A DNA stretch of 64,000 nucleotides from Maribacter cobaltidurans (GCF_002269385.1 NZ_CP022957.1:3587001-3651000), one strand, 5' to 3'. Numbered from the stretch's first letter, positions 42,467-52,059 are shown. Translations and numbers: made by a program. The notes: generated from the sequence alone by a model not told the origin.

Positions 42467-44204
42467 GCCTGTTGCACAAGTTAAGAAAAAAACGGTCTTG
42501 ATCATTGCCGTTCGGTAGATCGATCGTAACTTTAGGTATGCAGGGAAAAAAGGATTACCAGGAAAAACTGTTCGCACATTTCCAGTTGAGCGAGCGTATA
42601 CCCGAGAACAATTTCTACAGGCGTTTGAAAGGGGCTTTGGACCTTGACTTTCTCTACCCTTTGACCAAGGGGTATTATGGCGAAAGCGGCCAGAAGAGCA
42701 TCGACCCGGTGGTCTTCTTCAAACTGTGCCTTGTGGGCTATCTGGAGAACATTATCAGCGACCGCAAGCTGATCGACCATTGTTCGATGCGCTTGGACGT
42801 CCTTTACTTTATCGGCTACGATATCGACGAGGAGCTGCCATGGCATTCTACGATAAGCCGTACGCGCCAACTGTTCCCGGAAAGTGTGTTCGAGGAAGTC
42901 TTCACCAAGGTTTTGAGTATGTGCGCGGACAAGGGTATGGTCAGCGGGCATACCCAGGCGATCGACAGTGCGCCGGTAAAGGCGAACGCGAGCATGGATA
43001 CCTTGGAACTGAAGGTACCGGAGGAAGAGCTGCAAGAACACCTGCGGAAGGTGCGGGTCCTTAGTTCGATGGATAAAGAAGTGCCCCACCGCAAGAGCAA
43101 GGGCGACAGGTCCGATAAAGGACAACGAAGTGTTACCGCCAACGCCAATGAGCTCTCCGCCATAAAGGGCCGCAACAAGAAGTGGGCGAAGGACCAGGAC
43201 CAACGGCCGGGGGCCGGTAACAAGGGGGCCAAGTATACCAGTAACAAAACACATTACAGCCCCACGGACCCCGATGCGCGTATAAGCGTAAAACCGGGCA
43301 AGGCGAGAAAGCTGAACTACCTGGGCCAACTGAGCGTTGATACGGCCCACCACGTCATTACGGACATCAGGGCCTACCATGCGGACGGGAAGGACAACCA
43401 ACACCTCCCGGACATCGTAAAGCGCGTAAAACGCAGGCTCTGGAAAGAAGGCCTGGTATGGGAGAACTGCGTAGCGGACACCGGTTACAGCAGTGGGGAG
43501 AACTACGCCTTTCTGGAAGCCCGGGGACTGAAGAGCTTCATCCCGCCCCATGGCACGTACAAGGGTGGTCCGGACGGGTTCACCTATAACAATACGGAAG
43601 ATCATTATATCTGTCCACAGGGCAAGGTGATACCATTTACCAAAGTGTTTTTGGATTACCGCACCAAGACAAAGAAGAAGGAGTACCGCGCAAGAAAGCA
43701 TGTCTGCCTTGGCTGTCCCTTACGGGCACGGTGCCTGGGCAAAAGCGCACAGGAAAAGAAGTTCACCGTTACCTATTACCGGGCCGAGTACGAAAGGAAC
43801 ATTGCCCGGGTCGAGGGCCCACAGGGCAGGTATATGAAGGGCAAACGGCAGAGCACGGTCGAGCCCGTTTTCGGCACCCTTACCCAGTTTATGGGGCTCA
43901 GGAAGATAAATACCATAGGATTGAAACAGGCCAACAAGGCGATGCACCTCTCGGCAATCGCGTACAACCTGAAAAAATACCTGAAATTCGACCAAAAACG
44001 TTCCATCCCGATAGCTATCGGGAGCGGGGCGGGGAAACTTGCTTTGTTATTTTTTATAAAAAACGGGTGCCAAGAACTTGAAAGAACACTTGTAGGGTTG
44101 CCCAAAAATCTAGATTGCCCGGTCGTCCTAAAAATAAAAAGCCCCTAAAAAGGGCTTAAAAGAGGTCTCTTTTTTGCTGTTCAAGGGCTTGCGCAACGGT
44201 TACC
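42467..44204 (+). mobile_element. IS1182-like element, copy 2
   Basis: Identical 1738-bp unit, flanked by ATTGT (42462-42466 and 44205-44209). Confidence 0.88.
42538..44148 (+). CDS. IS1182 family transposase, copy 2
   Basis: Protein identical to 25707-27317. Confidence 0.92.
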   Translation: MQGKKDYQEKLFAHFQLSERIPENNFYRRLKGALDLDFLYPLTKGYYGESGQKSIDPVVFFKLCLVGYLENIISDRKLIDHCSMRLDVLYFIGYDIDEELPWHSTISRTRQLFPESVFEEVFTKVLSMCADKGMVSGHTQAIDSAPVKANASMDTLELKVPEEELQEHLRKVRVLSSMDKEVPHRKSKGDRSDKGQRSVTANANELSAIKGRNKKWAKDQDQRPGAGNKGAKYTSNKTHYSPTDPDARISVKPGKARKLNYLGQLSVDTAHHVITDIRAYHADGKDNQHLPDIVKRVKRRLWKEGLVWENCVADTGYSSGENYAFLEARGLKSFIPPHGTYKGGPDGFTYNNTEDHYICPQGKVIPFTKVFLDYRTKTKKKEYRARKHVCLGCPLRARCLGKSAQEKKFTVTYYRAEYERNIARVEGPQGRYMKGKRQSTVEPVFGTLTQFMGLRKINTIGLKQANKAMHLSAIAYNLKKYLKFDQKRSIPIAIGSGAGKLALLFFIKNGCQELERTLVGLPKNLDCPVVLKIKSP

Positions 44205-44228
44205 ATTGTTGTAGTGCGTTTTTTTTCG

Positions 44229-44777
44229 TTAATATTCGGTTACAGAACTCCAATTCTCTCCTTTTTTTATCCTATGGATTTGTGTGTCCGAAACTCCGAA
44301 GCGTTTTGCAATCATATTGATTCTGTTCTTTTCGTTTTTCAACTGGCGTTTAATGATTTTCACTTTTCCCTCGTTTAGTTTTCCGATTTTTTTACCTCTT
44401 TTTTGCACAACTTTTTCCCAATTCGGATTGTTGAATTGATGAATTTCCTTTTCTCTTTTGGTTGCCCATTTTAAGTTTTCCACTCGATTGTCGGTTTTAT
44501 CATAATTCAGATGAATGACATAAATTCCGTCGTTCTGTTCAAGAAAATGTTCTGCCACAAGTTTGTGCACGTATCTGCTGGTCGATTTTCCGTTCTGTTT
44601 TTGTTTGACTGATAAATTCTGATATCCGTTTATAAAGTATTCTTTAACCAAAAATTCCTTATCGGTTTTGCAGTTTATAATTCTGCCGTAATTTGAGATT
44701 TTGAACTTTTCATTTTCGGCAATTCCATCGTCAAATTCGACCTCTTTCCATTCTTCATTCCAATAGTTTCTTATCAT
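44229..44777 (-). CDS. NUMOD4/HNH-like endonuclease, copy 1 (cassette 6)
   Basis: 182 aa from the ATG of MIRNYWNEEW; longer upstream frames differ between copies because they read into different attC-like sites. N-terminal NUMOD4-like part (EEWKEVEFDDGIAENEKFKI, SNYGRIINCK), HNH-like part (HKLVAEHFL, VIHLNYDKTDNRVENLKWAT), and a C-terminal DNA-binding HTH (INMIAKRFGVSDTQIHRIKKG). The Asp usually next to the first HNH His is Ile. Homing-type nucleases cut DNA site-specifically. One of four identical copies. Confidence 0.8.
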   Translation of the reverse strand: MIRNYWNEEWKEVEFDDGIAENEKFKISNYGRIINCKTDKEFLVKEYFINGYQNLSVKQKQNGKSTSRYVHKLVAEHFLEQNDGIYVIHLNYDKTDNRVENLKWATKREKEIHQFNNPNWEKVVQKRGKKIGKLNEGKVKIIKRQLKNEKNRINMIAKRFGVSDTQIHRIKKGENWSSVTEY

Positions 44778-44798
44778 CCTAAATGCTTTTCTCAAATG

Positions 44799-44932
44799 CA
44801 CTACAACGGTCAAGTATAAAAGCAGTAGCGGATTTCAAGGCATTTACCTTTCCGACATCACAAAAGTTTGTTAGATGTACAGACCTTGAATTTACCACTT
44901 TACCCGCTATTGCTTTTATACAATGTTGTGGG
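44799..44932 (-). other. attC-like site 5 (uninterrupted; 3' end of oxidase cassette)
   Basis: Left core CACTACAAC, right core GTTGTGGG (44925-44932) matching CCCACAAC at 47478-47485. AAGTATAAAAGCAGTAGCGG pairs with CCCGCTATTGCTTTTATAC. Confidence 0.72.
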
Positions 44933-44938
44933 TAGTAC

Positions 44939-46147
44939 TTACTTTATATACCCATGTTCTAAGTTCAAAATTGAGTTTCTGTCATCAAACTGATTATTGA
45001 ATATTTTATTGAAAGAGAAGGATAATCCTACTTGAAATCTATGTTGGCTTTTGCCTAACAAAGGAGTTAACTCACCTCTGTTTTCGTGATATCTGTATTG
45101 AACCAATAAATCAAAATTGTTGCCTATTCTGTAAAACATATTTGAAATAAGAACATACTGATTGGCTCCACCATTGATCTCAGGTAATGACTTGTAACCA
45201 CCACCTAATGATATCTGATAATTAGGTCGTTCAAGTTTCCTGTTTAAATAACGAACCATTCCAAAAAATGATTGGCTTTTGCTCCTTGTATAATCATCAT
45301 AACTCGTTATATCTGAAATACCATCAATCCCAAAATTTGTGATATTCAATACTTTGAAATCGACAAAATGAACAGGGTCCGGATGAATATTTAAAGCGAC
45401 ATAGCTGGCCAGATTACTTAAATAAGTGTTAGAACCCGGTGAATTCGGGTTTTCAATATCGAAGTTTACCGAACTTACCCCAATTTCTTTTATAATTTCC
45501 CTTTTCCAAACCTGACTTTCAGGTACTCTGTAAACTATTGAACCTCCAATTCCATTTAAAGAATAGTCATTCGGGTTACTGAAAGATTGATAATTTTCGC
45601 CATGTAAGGTTACATATAACCGATCCTTAAATATATGGGTGTACTCCAGAACATTTGCATATTGGTTGTCTTCTGTGTTAATGCCACTTGAGAATGGATT
45701 TAAAATATAATTAAACTGCATTACATCATCATCACGAAAAGTAGTAAACGAACCCAATGTTGTTTGGGTAGTTGTGCGCCCAATTGTGATTATATTCTTT
45801 TTATTTTCAACTCTCGCCATTATTTGATTGTAGAAAACCTGACCCAGTCCGGTATTGGCATCAGGAAAAGAAAATCCCAAAACCATTTGACCTCTCCATC
45901 CCTTATATAGTTTCTGTCTAGCACCAATCATAAAATAACTATCCGAAAAATCGGAAATCGTTCTCTCTCCTTCATTCAACACTGGAATGTTTAAGGATGG
46001 AATGCCTTTGTTTGAATAATAATTGCCTGTTGTAATGGTTTTAAAGCCAATTTCTATTTCAGGTAATAAATCTTCACCTCTTCCTTGACCATATCCTTGC
46101 ATAAATATTAACCCAAGGAATACTATTGTTAATTGATATTTTTTCAT
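44939..46147 (-). CDS. Outer-membrane beta-barrel protein, copper-oxidase partner
   Basis: 402 aa with a signal peptide (MKKYQLTIVFLGLIFMQGYGQ). The rest alternates aromatic beta-strands (YFMIGARQKLYKGWRGQMVLGFSF, NNFDLLVQYRYHENRGEL), and HRFQVGLSFSFNKIF is a typical late barrel strand. Analogous in position to CopB-like partners of CopA oxidases, but I cannot assign that family. Follows the multicopper oxidase gene by 21 bp in the same cassette. Confidence 0.6.
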   Translation of the reverse strand: MKKYQLTIVFLGLIFMQGYGQGRGEDLLPEIEIGFKTITTGNYYSNKGIPSLNIPVLNEGERTISDFSDSYFMIGARQKLYKGWRGQMVLGFSFPDANTGLGQVFYNQIMARVENKKNIITIGRTTTQTTLGSFTTFRDDDVMQFNYILNPFSSGINTEDNQYANVLEYTHIFKDRLYVTLHGENYQSFSNPNDYSLNGIGGSIVYRVPESQVWKREIIKEIGVSSVNFDIENPNSPGSNTYLSNLASYVALNIHPDPVHFVDFKVLNITNFGIDGISDITSYDDYTRSKSQSFFGMVRYLNRKLERPNYQISLGGGYKSLPEINGGANQYVLISNMFYRIGNNFDLLVQYRYHENRGELTPLLGKSQHRFQVGLSFSFNKIFNNQFDDRNSILNLEHGYIK

Positions 46148-46168
46148 TTCTTCTTTATTTATTGGTTA

Positions 46169-47416
46169 TTATTCGTCTAAAGCAATTTTGGGTAGCTTGT
46201 CATCGCCCATTAGCATACTCTTCATATTTGAATTCATATTCATCCCTGTATTTTTATACATTGGGTTTCCAGAATACTTAGAGATAATCAATTCATCTTC
46301 AGGTAAATCTTCATAAACCAGAGCTAACAAATTTCCACCTGGGTACAGACCATTATTAGTCACTTTACGGGTGTCATGGTCATGAAATGTCCATATACCT
46401 CTATTGTTTCCTTCGATTATAATATCGTAAGTCTTTCCTGGTGTAAGGGGTACTGTGTTTCTTTTCCAAGGTTGTGGTATAGGAATACCATCATCAGCTA
46501 CCATCCAAAAATCATGACCATGTAAGTGTAAATTATGTATTTCAGCACCAGCATTTATGAGTCGAACACGGATGTTTTCACCAGATTTAATGAAAAGATA
46601 TGGTGTATCAGGATAAGATTTTCCATTTACTGTAAACCAATCAGCCTGTGGAATTCCTGCAGGTGCACGTCTGTTTAAAGCGTATGGTGGTTCCCATCCA
46701 TTTTTAATAGATTCATTTAATTGGTCATGATTATTAAAGACTGCCCAACGTTCATGGTCAAATCTTCCTTTACTCATTAAATAAGAACGTTCATCCATGC
46801 GCTCCAACATTCTATTCATTTCTTGCCTGATAAAATTTACATCGTGGGCAGAATAAATTAATGTATATTCTCTCTCGTAAGGGAATTGCTTTTTAATTGT
46901 ATCATTAGGGTCTTCAACTATTAAACTACCGAACATGCCAGCTTGCATATGTAAAACGGTTCCCCAATGACAATGATAAAAATGGGTCCCTATAGGTTTT
47001 GCTTCAAATTCATAAATAAATTCATTATTGGGCATTACACTTAGTTGTGTTACCATTGGTACTCCGTCCATACGCCAAGGCACATGCATTCCATGCCAAT
47101 GAATGGTGTGATTTAATTTTGACTTATTCTTAAATTTAACCCTGACTTTATCACCATAATTCACTCTGATTTCTGGCCCAGGCACCATATCGTTAAATGC
47201 CAATGTGTGAAATGAGAAACCTGGTGCCGGTTCTTGTATTTTGACATCAACATAAAGTTCAAACTCTTTCCATTCTCCATCTTGTTTGAATGGTAAGGGT
47301 TGTGGAAATTTTGTCTTTAATAATTCTTTGCTCTCCTTAGCGAGCAGATTACCCGGGAAAAATATCATCCCTGCTGTGCTTAATGCACCTGTTGCAATGA
47401 AATCGCGTCTGTCCAT
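46169..47416 (-). CDS. Multicopper oxidase, periplasmic
   Basis: 415 aa. A Tat-like leader (MDRRDFIATGALSTAGMIFF) exports it folded. Copper ligands: HWHG (His106, His108), HFYHCHW with His148/Cys149/His150, then His156 and Met161, HLHGH (297-301) and HDHD (345-347). The type-1 Cys-His-Met set is in the first domain and the C-terminal HCHxxxH is replaced by HDHD, so this resembles two-domain or nitrite-reductase-like oxidases rather than classical CopA. Likely oxidises Cu(I) or another metal in the periplasm; copper tolerance is a guess. Confidence 0.82.
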   Translation of the reverse strand: MDRRDFIATGALSTAGMIFFPGNLLAKESKELLKTKFPQPLPFKQDGEWKEFELYVDVKIQEPAPGFSFHTLAFNDMVPGPEIRVNYGDKVRVKFKNKSKLNHTIHWHGMHVPWRMDGVPMVTQLSVMPNNEFIYEFEAKPIGTHFYHCHWGTVLHMQAGMFGSLIVEDPNDTIKKQFPYEREYTLIYSAHDVNFIRQEMNRMLERMDERSYLMSKGRFDHERWAVFNNHDQLNESIKNGWEPPYALNRRAPAGIPQADWFTVNGKSYPDTPYLFIKSGENIRVRLINAGAEIHNLHLHGHDFWMVADDGIPIPQPWKRNTVPLTPGKTYDIIIEGNNRGIWTFHDHDTRKVTNNGLYPGGNLLALVYEDLPEDELIISKYSGNPMYKNTGMNMNSNMKSMLMGDDKLPKIALDE

Positions 47417-47606
47417 AATTATTGTATTTATTAGTTCATAATGTAATTAATTGTTTCTTAATTTTTATTTTGTATTACCCACAACGGTCTCGGCTATGAT
47501 TTCGTTGCGGAAAAATCCGCAGGATTCTTTCCGCCGTAGCCGAAAGATAGCAAAAAAGCGTTGAATTCCGATTAGGAATTCAACCGCAATGAATTATAGC
47601 CATTGT

Positions 47607-49344
47607 GCCTGTTGCACAAGTTAAGAAAAAAACGGTCTTGATCATTGCCGTTCGGTAGATCGATCGTAACTTTAGGTATGCAGGGAAAAAAGGATTACCA
47701 GGAAAAACTGTTCGCACATTTCCAGTTGAGCGAGCGTATACCCGAGAACAATTTCTACAGGCGTTTGAAAGGGGCTTTGGACCTTGACTTTCTCTACCCT
47801 TTGACCAAGGGGTATTATGGCGAAAGCGGCCAGAAGAGCATCGACCCGGTGGTCTTCTTCAAACTGTGCCTTGTGGGCTATCTGGAGAACATTATCAGCG
47901 ACCGCAAGCTGATCGACCATTGTTCGATGCGCTTGGACGTCCTTTACTTTATCGGCTACGATATCGACGAGGAGCTGCCATGGCATTCTACGATAAGCCG
48001 TACGCGCCAACTGTTCCCGGAAAGTGTGTTCGAGGAAGTCTTCACCAAGGTTTTGAGTATGTGCGCGGACAAGGGTATGGTCAGCGGGCATACCCAGGCG
48101 ATCGACAGTGCGCCGGTAAAGGCGAACGCGAGCATGGATACCTTGGAACTGAAGGTACCGGAGGAAGAGCTGCAAGAACACCTGCGGAAGGTGCGGGTCC
48201 TTAGTTCGATGGATAAAGAAGTGCCCCACCGCAAGAGCAAGGGCGACAGGTCCGATAAAGGACAACGAAGTGTTACCGCCAACGCCAATGAGCTCTCCGC
48301 CATAAAGGGCCGCAACAAGAAGTGGGCGAAGGACCAGGACCAACGGCCGGGGGCCGGTAACAAGGGGGCCAAGTATACCAGTAACAAAACACATTACAGC
48401 CCCACGGACCCCGATGCGCGTATAAGCGTAAAACCGGGCAAGGCGAGAAAGCTGAACTACCTGGGCCAACTGAGCGTTGATACGGCCCACCACGTCATTA
48501 CGGACATCAGGGCCTACCATGCGGACGGGAAGGACAACCAACACCTCCCGGACATCGTAAAGCGCGTAAAACGCAGGCTCTGGAAAGAAGGCCTGGTATG
48601 GGAGAACTGCGTAGCGGACACCGGTTACAGCAGTGGGGAGAACTACGCCTTTCTGGAAGCCCGGGGACTGAAGAGCTTCATCCCGCCCCATGGCACGTAC
48701 AAGGGTGGTCCGGACGGGTTCACCTATAACAATACGGAAGATCATTATATCTGTCCACAGGGCAAGGTGATACCATTTACCAAAGTGTTTTTGGATTACC
48801 GCACCAAGACAAAGAAGAAGGAGTACCGCGCAAGAAAGCATGTCTGCCTTGGCTGTCCCTTACGGGCACGGTGCCTGGGCAAAAGCGCACAGGAAAAGAA
48901 GTTCACCGTTACCTATTACCGGGCCGAGTACGAAAGGAACATTGCCCGGGTCGAGGGCCCACAGGGCAGGTATATGAAGGGCAAACGGCAGAGCACGGTC
49001 GAGCCCGTTTTCGGCACCCTTACCCAGTTTATGGGGCTCAGGAAGATAAATACCATAGGATTGAAACAGGCCAACAAGGCGATGCACCTCTCGGCAATCG
49101 CGTACAACCTGAAAAAATACCTGAAATTCGACCAAAAACGTTCCATCCCGATAGCTATCGGGAGCGGGGCGGGGAAACTTGCTTTGTTATTTTTTATAAA
49201 AAACGGGTGCCAAGAACTTGAAAGAACACTTGTAGGGTTGCCCAAAAATCTAGATTGCCCGGTCGTCCTAAAAATAAAAAGCCCCTAAAAAGGGCTTAAA
49301 AGAGGTCTCTTTTTTGCTGTTCAAGGGCTTGCGCAACGGTTACC
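47607..49344 (+). mobile_element. IS1182-like element, copy 3
   Basis: Identical 1738-bp unit with ATTGT on both sides. Confidence 0.88.
47678..49288 (+). CDS. IS1182 family transposase, copy 3
   Basis: Protein identical to 25707-27317. Confidence 0.92.
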   Translation: MQGKKDYQEKLFAHFQLSERIPENNFYRRLKGALDLDFLYPLTKGYYGESGQKSIDPVVFFKLCLVGYLENIISDRKLIDHCSMRLDVLYFIGYDIDEELPWHSTISRTRQLFPESVFEEVFTKVLSMCADKGMVSGHTQAIDSAPVKANASMDTLELKVPEEELQEHLRKVRVLSSMDKEVPHRKSKGDRSDKGQRSVTANANELSAIKGRNKKWAKDQDQRPGAGNKGAKYTSNKTHYSPTDPDARISVKPGKARKLNYLGQLSVDTAHHVITDIRAYHADGKDNQHLPDIVKRVKRRLWKEGLVWENCVADTGYSSGENYAFLEARGLKSFIPPHGTYKGGPDGFTYNNTEDHYICPQGKVIPFTKVFLDYRTKTKKKEYRARKHVCLGCPLRARCLGKSAQEKKFTVTYYRAEYERNIARVEGPQGRYMKGKRQSTVEPVFGTLTQFMGLRKINTIGLKQANKAMHLSAIAYNLKKYLKFDQKRSIPIAIGSGAGKLALLFFIKNGCQELERTLVGLPKNLDCPVVLKIKSP

Positions 49345-49368
49345 ATTGTTGTAGTGCGTTTTTTTTCG

Positions 49369-49917
49369 TTAATATTCGGTTACAGAACTCCAATTCTCTC
49401 CTTTTTTTATCCTATGGATTTGTGTGTCCGAAACTCCGAAGCGTTTTGCAATCATATTGATTCTGTTCTTTTCGTTTTTCAACTGGCGTTTAATGATTTT
49501 CACTTTTCCCTCGTTTAGTTTTCCGATTTTTTTACCTCTTTTTTGCACAACTTTTTCCCAATTCGGATTGTTGAATTGATGAATTTCCTTTTCTCTTTTG
49601 GTTGCCCATTTTAAGTTTTCCACTCGATTGTCGGTTTTATCATAATTCAGATGAATGACATAAATTCCGTCGTTCTGTTCAAGAAAATGTTCTGCCACAA
49701 GTTTGTGCACGTATCTGCTGGTCGATTTTCCGTTCTGTTTTTGTTTGACTGATAAATTCTGATATCCGTTTATAAAGTATTCTTTAACCAAAAATTCCTT
49801 ATCGGTTTTGCAGTTTATAATTCTGCCGTAATTTGAGATTTTGAACTTTTCATTTTCGGCAATTCCATCGTCAAATTCGACCTCTTTCCATTCTTCATTC
49901 CAATAGTTTCTTATCAT
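49369..49917 (-). CDS. NUMOD4/HNH-like endonuclease, copy 2 (cassette 4)
   Basis: Protein identical to the copy at 44229-44777. The whole block from attC body through IS1182-like element to this gene (about 47485-49947) repeats 42345-44807. Confidence 0.8.
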   Translation of the reverse strand: MIRNYWNEEWKEVEFDDGIAENEKFKISNYGRIINCKTDKEFLVKEYFINGYQNLSVKQKQNGKSTSRYVHKLVAEHFLEQNDGIYVIHLNYDKTDNRVENLKWATKREKEIHQFNNPNWEKVVQKRGKKIGKLNEGKVKIIKRQLKNEKNRINMIAKRFGVSDTQIHRIKKGENWSSVTEY

Positions 49918-49938
49918 CCTAAATGCTTTTCTCAAATG

Positions 49939-50072
49939 CACTACAACGGTCCGGCTATGAGTAGTTGCGTGGGTTAGCACTTAATTTTGCAAGTACACAC
50001 CAAACTGAAAATCCGCGAGGATTTTCAGAAGTAGACGAGAACAAGCAATTACTTATAGCCATTGTTGTAGTG
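49939..50072 (-). other. attC-like site 3 (uninterrupted)
   Basis: CACTACAAC to GTTGTAGTG; body different from sites 1/2 (CCGGCTATGAGTAGTTGCGTG pairing with CAATTACTTATAGCC), with inner hairpin GAAAATCCGCGAGGATTTTC. Confidence 0.78.
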
Positions 50073-50077
50073 CGTTT

Positions 50078-50569
50078 TTATATTTTAATTTCCGCTAAGA
50101 ATATCAGTTCATCAGTTTCTGCATTTTCCGATTCCACGTTTTGATTATTAAAAGTCAGTTTGGTCGGTATATAGTAAGATACTTCACAAGGAAGTTCAGC
50201 AAACCTTGCTTCAAAGTTCAAAATGATTGATGTCGAGTCGTCCAAATTAATTGTGTACTTAAAATTTGATTCATTAGGAATAAATAGATAAAGAGTTTTA
50301 TCATATTTTCTTATATCTGCATCGGGTTCTGCAAATTCGTTGGGCGGAATATATTGAAAACCTGGATTTGAAAAGTCGCCCTCAACAGTTATATTTTCAG
50401 GGTCTATTGTTCCATTTTCAATTAAATTGGTGCCAGTTTCATCAACTAATCTAATATACAATTCAGGAAATGCTGGGTCAAAAAGTGAACAGTCAATTCC
50501 GTTGTCATCGTCACTAGAACAACTTGTAAATAAAATACCAATTAAAAAAAGAATAAGTAATTTTTTCAT
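50078..50569 (-). CDS. Unknown lipoprotein (cassette 3)
   Basis: 163 aa. Lipoprotein signal MKKLLILFLIGILFTSCSSD followed by an acidic DDD stretch, a common flavobacterial surface-lipoprotein export context. The mature part is beta-rich (ELYIRLVDETGTNLIENGTI, KYDKTLYLFIPNESNFKYTI). No family recognised. Sole gene of cassette 3. Confidence 0.65.
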   Translation of the reverse strand: MKKLLILFLIGILFTSCSSDDDNGIDCSLFDPAFPELYIRLVDETGTNLIENGTIDPENITVEGDFSNPGFQYIPPNEFAEPDADIRKYDKTLYLFIPNESNFKYTINLDDSTSIILNFEARFAELPCEVSYYIPTKLTFNNQNVESENAETDELIFLAEIKI

Positions 50570-50621
50570 AATTCAACTTTCTATTCAGATGCTTTAACAT
50601 TCAATTGGTTGCGTTCAAATG

Positions 50622-50758
50622 CACTACAACGGTCTCGGCTATGATTTCGTTGCGGAAAAATCCGCAGGATTCTTTCCGCCGTAGCCGAAAGATAGCAAAA
50701 AAGCGTTGAATTCCGATTAGGAATTCAACCGCAATGAATTATAGCCATTGTTGTAGTG
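50622..50758 (-). other. attC-like site 2 (uninterrupted)
   Basis: CACTACAAC to GTTGTAGTG; identical to site 1 and to the empty version of sites 4 and 6. Confidence 0.8.
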
Positions 50759-50770
50759 CGTTTTTTTTCG

Positions 50771-51319
50771 TTAATATTCGGTTACAGAACTCCAATTCTC
50801 TCCTTTTTTTATCCTATGGATTTGTGTGTCCGAAACTCCGAAGCGTTTTGCAATCATATTGATTCTGTTCTTTTCGTTTTTCAACTGGCGTTTAATGATT
50901 TTCACTTTTCCCTCGTTTAGTTTTCCGATTTTTTTACCTCTTTTTTGCACAACTTTTTCCCAATTCGGATTGTTGAATTGATGAATTTCCTTTTCTCTTT
51001 TGGTTGCCCATTTTAAGTTTTCCACTCGATTGTCGGTTTTATCATAATTCAGATGAATGACATAAATTCCGTCGTTCTGTTCAAGAAAATGTTCTGCCAC
51101 AAGTTTGTGCACGTATCTGCTGGTCGATTTTCCGTTCTGTTTTTGTTTGACTGATAAATTCTGATATCCGTTTATAAAGTATTCTTTAACCAAAAATTCC
51201 TTATCGGTTTTGCAGTTTATAATTCTGCCGTAATTTGAGATTTTGAACTTTTCATTTTCGGCAATTCCATCGTCAAATTCGACCTCTTTCCATTCTTCAT
51301 TCCAATAGTTTCTTATCAT
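50771..51319 (-). CDS. NUMOD4/HNH-like endonuclease, copy 3 (cassette 2)
   Basis: Protein identical to the copy at 44229-44777. Together with its attC it forms a 719-bp direct tandem repeat with copy 4. Confidence 0.8.
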   Translation of the reverse strand: MIRNYWNEEWKEVEFDDGIAENEKFKISNYGRIINCKTDKEFLVKEYFINGYQNLSVKQKQNGKSTSRYVHKLVAEHFLEQNDGIYVIHLNYDKTDNRVENLKWATKREKEIHQFNNPNWEKVVQKRGKKIGKLNEGKVKIIKRQLKNEKNRINMIAKRFGVSDTQIHRIKKGENWSSVTEY

Positions 51320-51340
51320 CCTAAATGCTTTTCTCAAATG

Positions 51341-51477
51341 CACTACAACGGTCTCGGCTATGATTTCGTTGCGGAAAAATCCGCAGGATTCTTTCCGCCG
51401 TAGCCGAAAGATAGCAAAAAAGCGTTGAATTCCGATTAGGAATTCAACCGCAATGAATTATAGCCATTGTTGTAGTG
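51341..51477 (-). other. attC-like site 1 (uninterrupted)
   Basis: Reference example. Outer cores CACTACAAC and GTTGTAGTG; GGCTATGA pairs with TTATAGCC; GTTGCGG pairs with CCGCAAT; inner GAATTC-containing hairpins. The left arm carries extra bases (GGTCTC against ATT), giving extrahelical positions as in classical attC sites. Confidence 0.8.
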
Positions 51478-51489
51478 CGTTTTTTTTCG

Positions 51490-52038
51490 TTAATATTCGG
51501 TTACAGAACTCCAATTCTCTCCTTTTTTTATCCTATGGATTTGTGTGTCCGAAACTCCGAAGCGTTTTGCAATCATATTGATTCTGTTCTTTTCGTTTTT
51601 CAACTGGCGTTTAATGATTTTCACTTTTCCCTCGTTTAGTTTTCCGATTTTTTTACCTCTTTTTTGCACAACTTTTTCCCAATTCGGATTGTTGAATTGA
51701 TGAATTTCCTTTTCTCTTTTGGTTGCCCATTTTAAGTTTTCCACTCGATTGTCGGTTTTATCATAATTCAGATGAATGACATAAATTCCGTCGTTCTGTT
51801 CAAGAAAATGTTCTGCCACAAGTTTGTGCACGTATCTGCTGGTCGATTTTCCGTTCTGTTTTTGTTTGACTGATAAATTCTGATATCCGTTTATAAAGTA
51901 TTCTTTAACCAAAAATTCCTTATCGGTTTTGCAGTTTATAATTCTGCCGTAATTTGAGATTTTGAACTTTTCATTTTCGGCAATTCCATCGTCAAATTCG
52001 ACCTCTTTCCATTCTTCATTCCAATAGTTTCTTATCAT
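51490..52038 (-). CDS. NUMOD4/HNH-like endonuclease, copy 4 (cassette 1)
   Basis: Protein identical to the other three copies. First cassette next to the recombinase, the position where newly captured cassettes enter in an integron. Confidence 0.8.
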   Translation of the reverse strand: MIRNYWNEEWKEVEFDDGIAENEKFKISNYGRIINCKTDKEFLVKEYFINGYQNLSVKQKQNGKSTSRYVHKLVAEHFLEQNDGIYVIHLNYDKTDNRVENLKWATKREKEIHQFNNPNWEKVVQKRGKKIGKLNEGKVKIIKRQLKNEKNRINMIAKRFGVSDTQIHRIKKGENWSSVTEY

Positions 52039-52059
52039 CCTAAATGCTTTTCTCAAATG

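Larger units (their letters stand above)
42338..44216 (-). other. attC-like site 6, interrupted by IS1182-like copy 2
   Basis: Left core CGCACAAC, right core GTTGTAGTG (44208-44216) of the HNH-like cassette. Body (GGTCTCGGCTATGATTTCGTTGCGG ... CCGCAATGAATTATAGCC) identical to sites 1, 2 and 4. Confidence 0.75.
47478..49356 (-). other. attC-like site 4, interrupted by IS1182-like copy 3
   Basis: Left core CCCACAAC (start of oxidase cassette), right core GTTGTAGTG (49348-49356). Same body and same IS insertion point as site 6. Confidence 0.75.
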
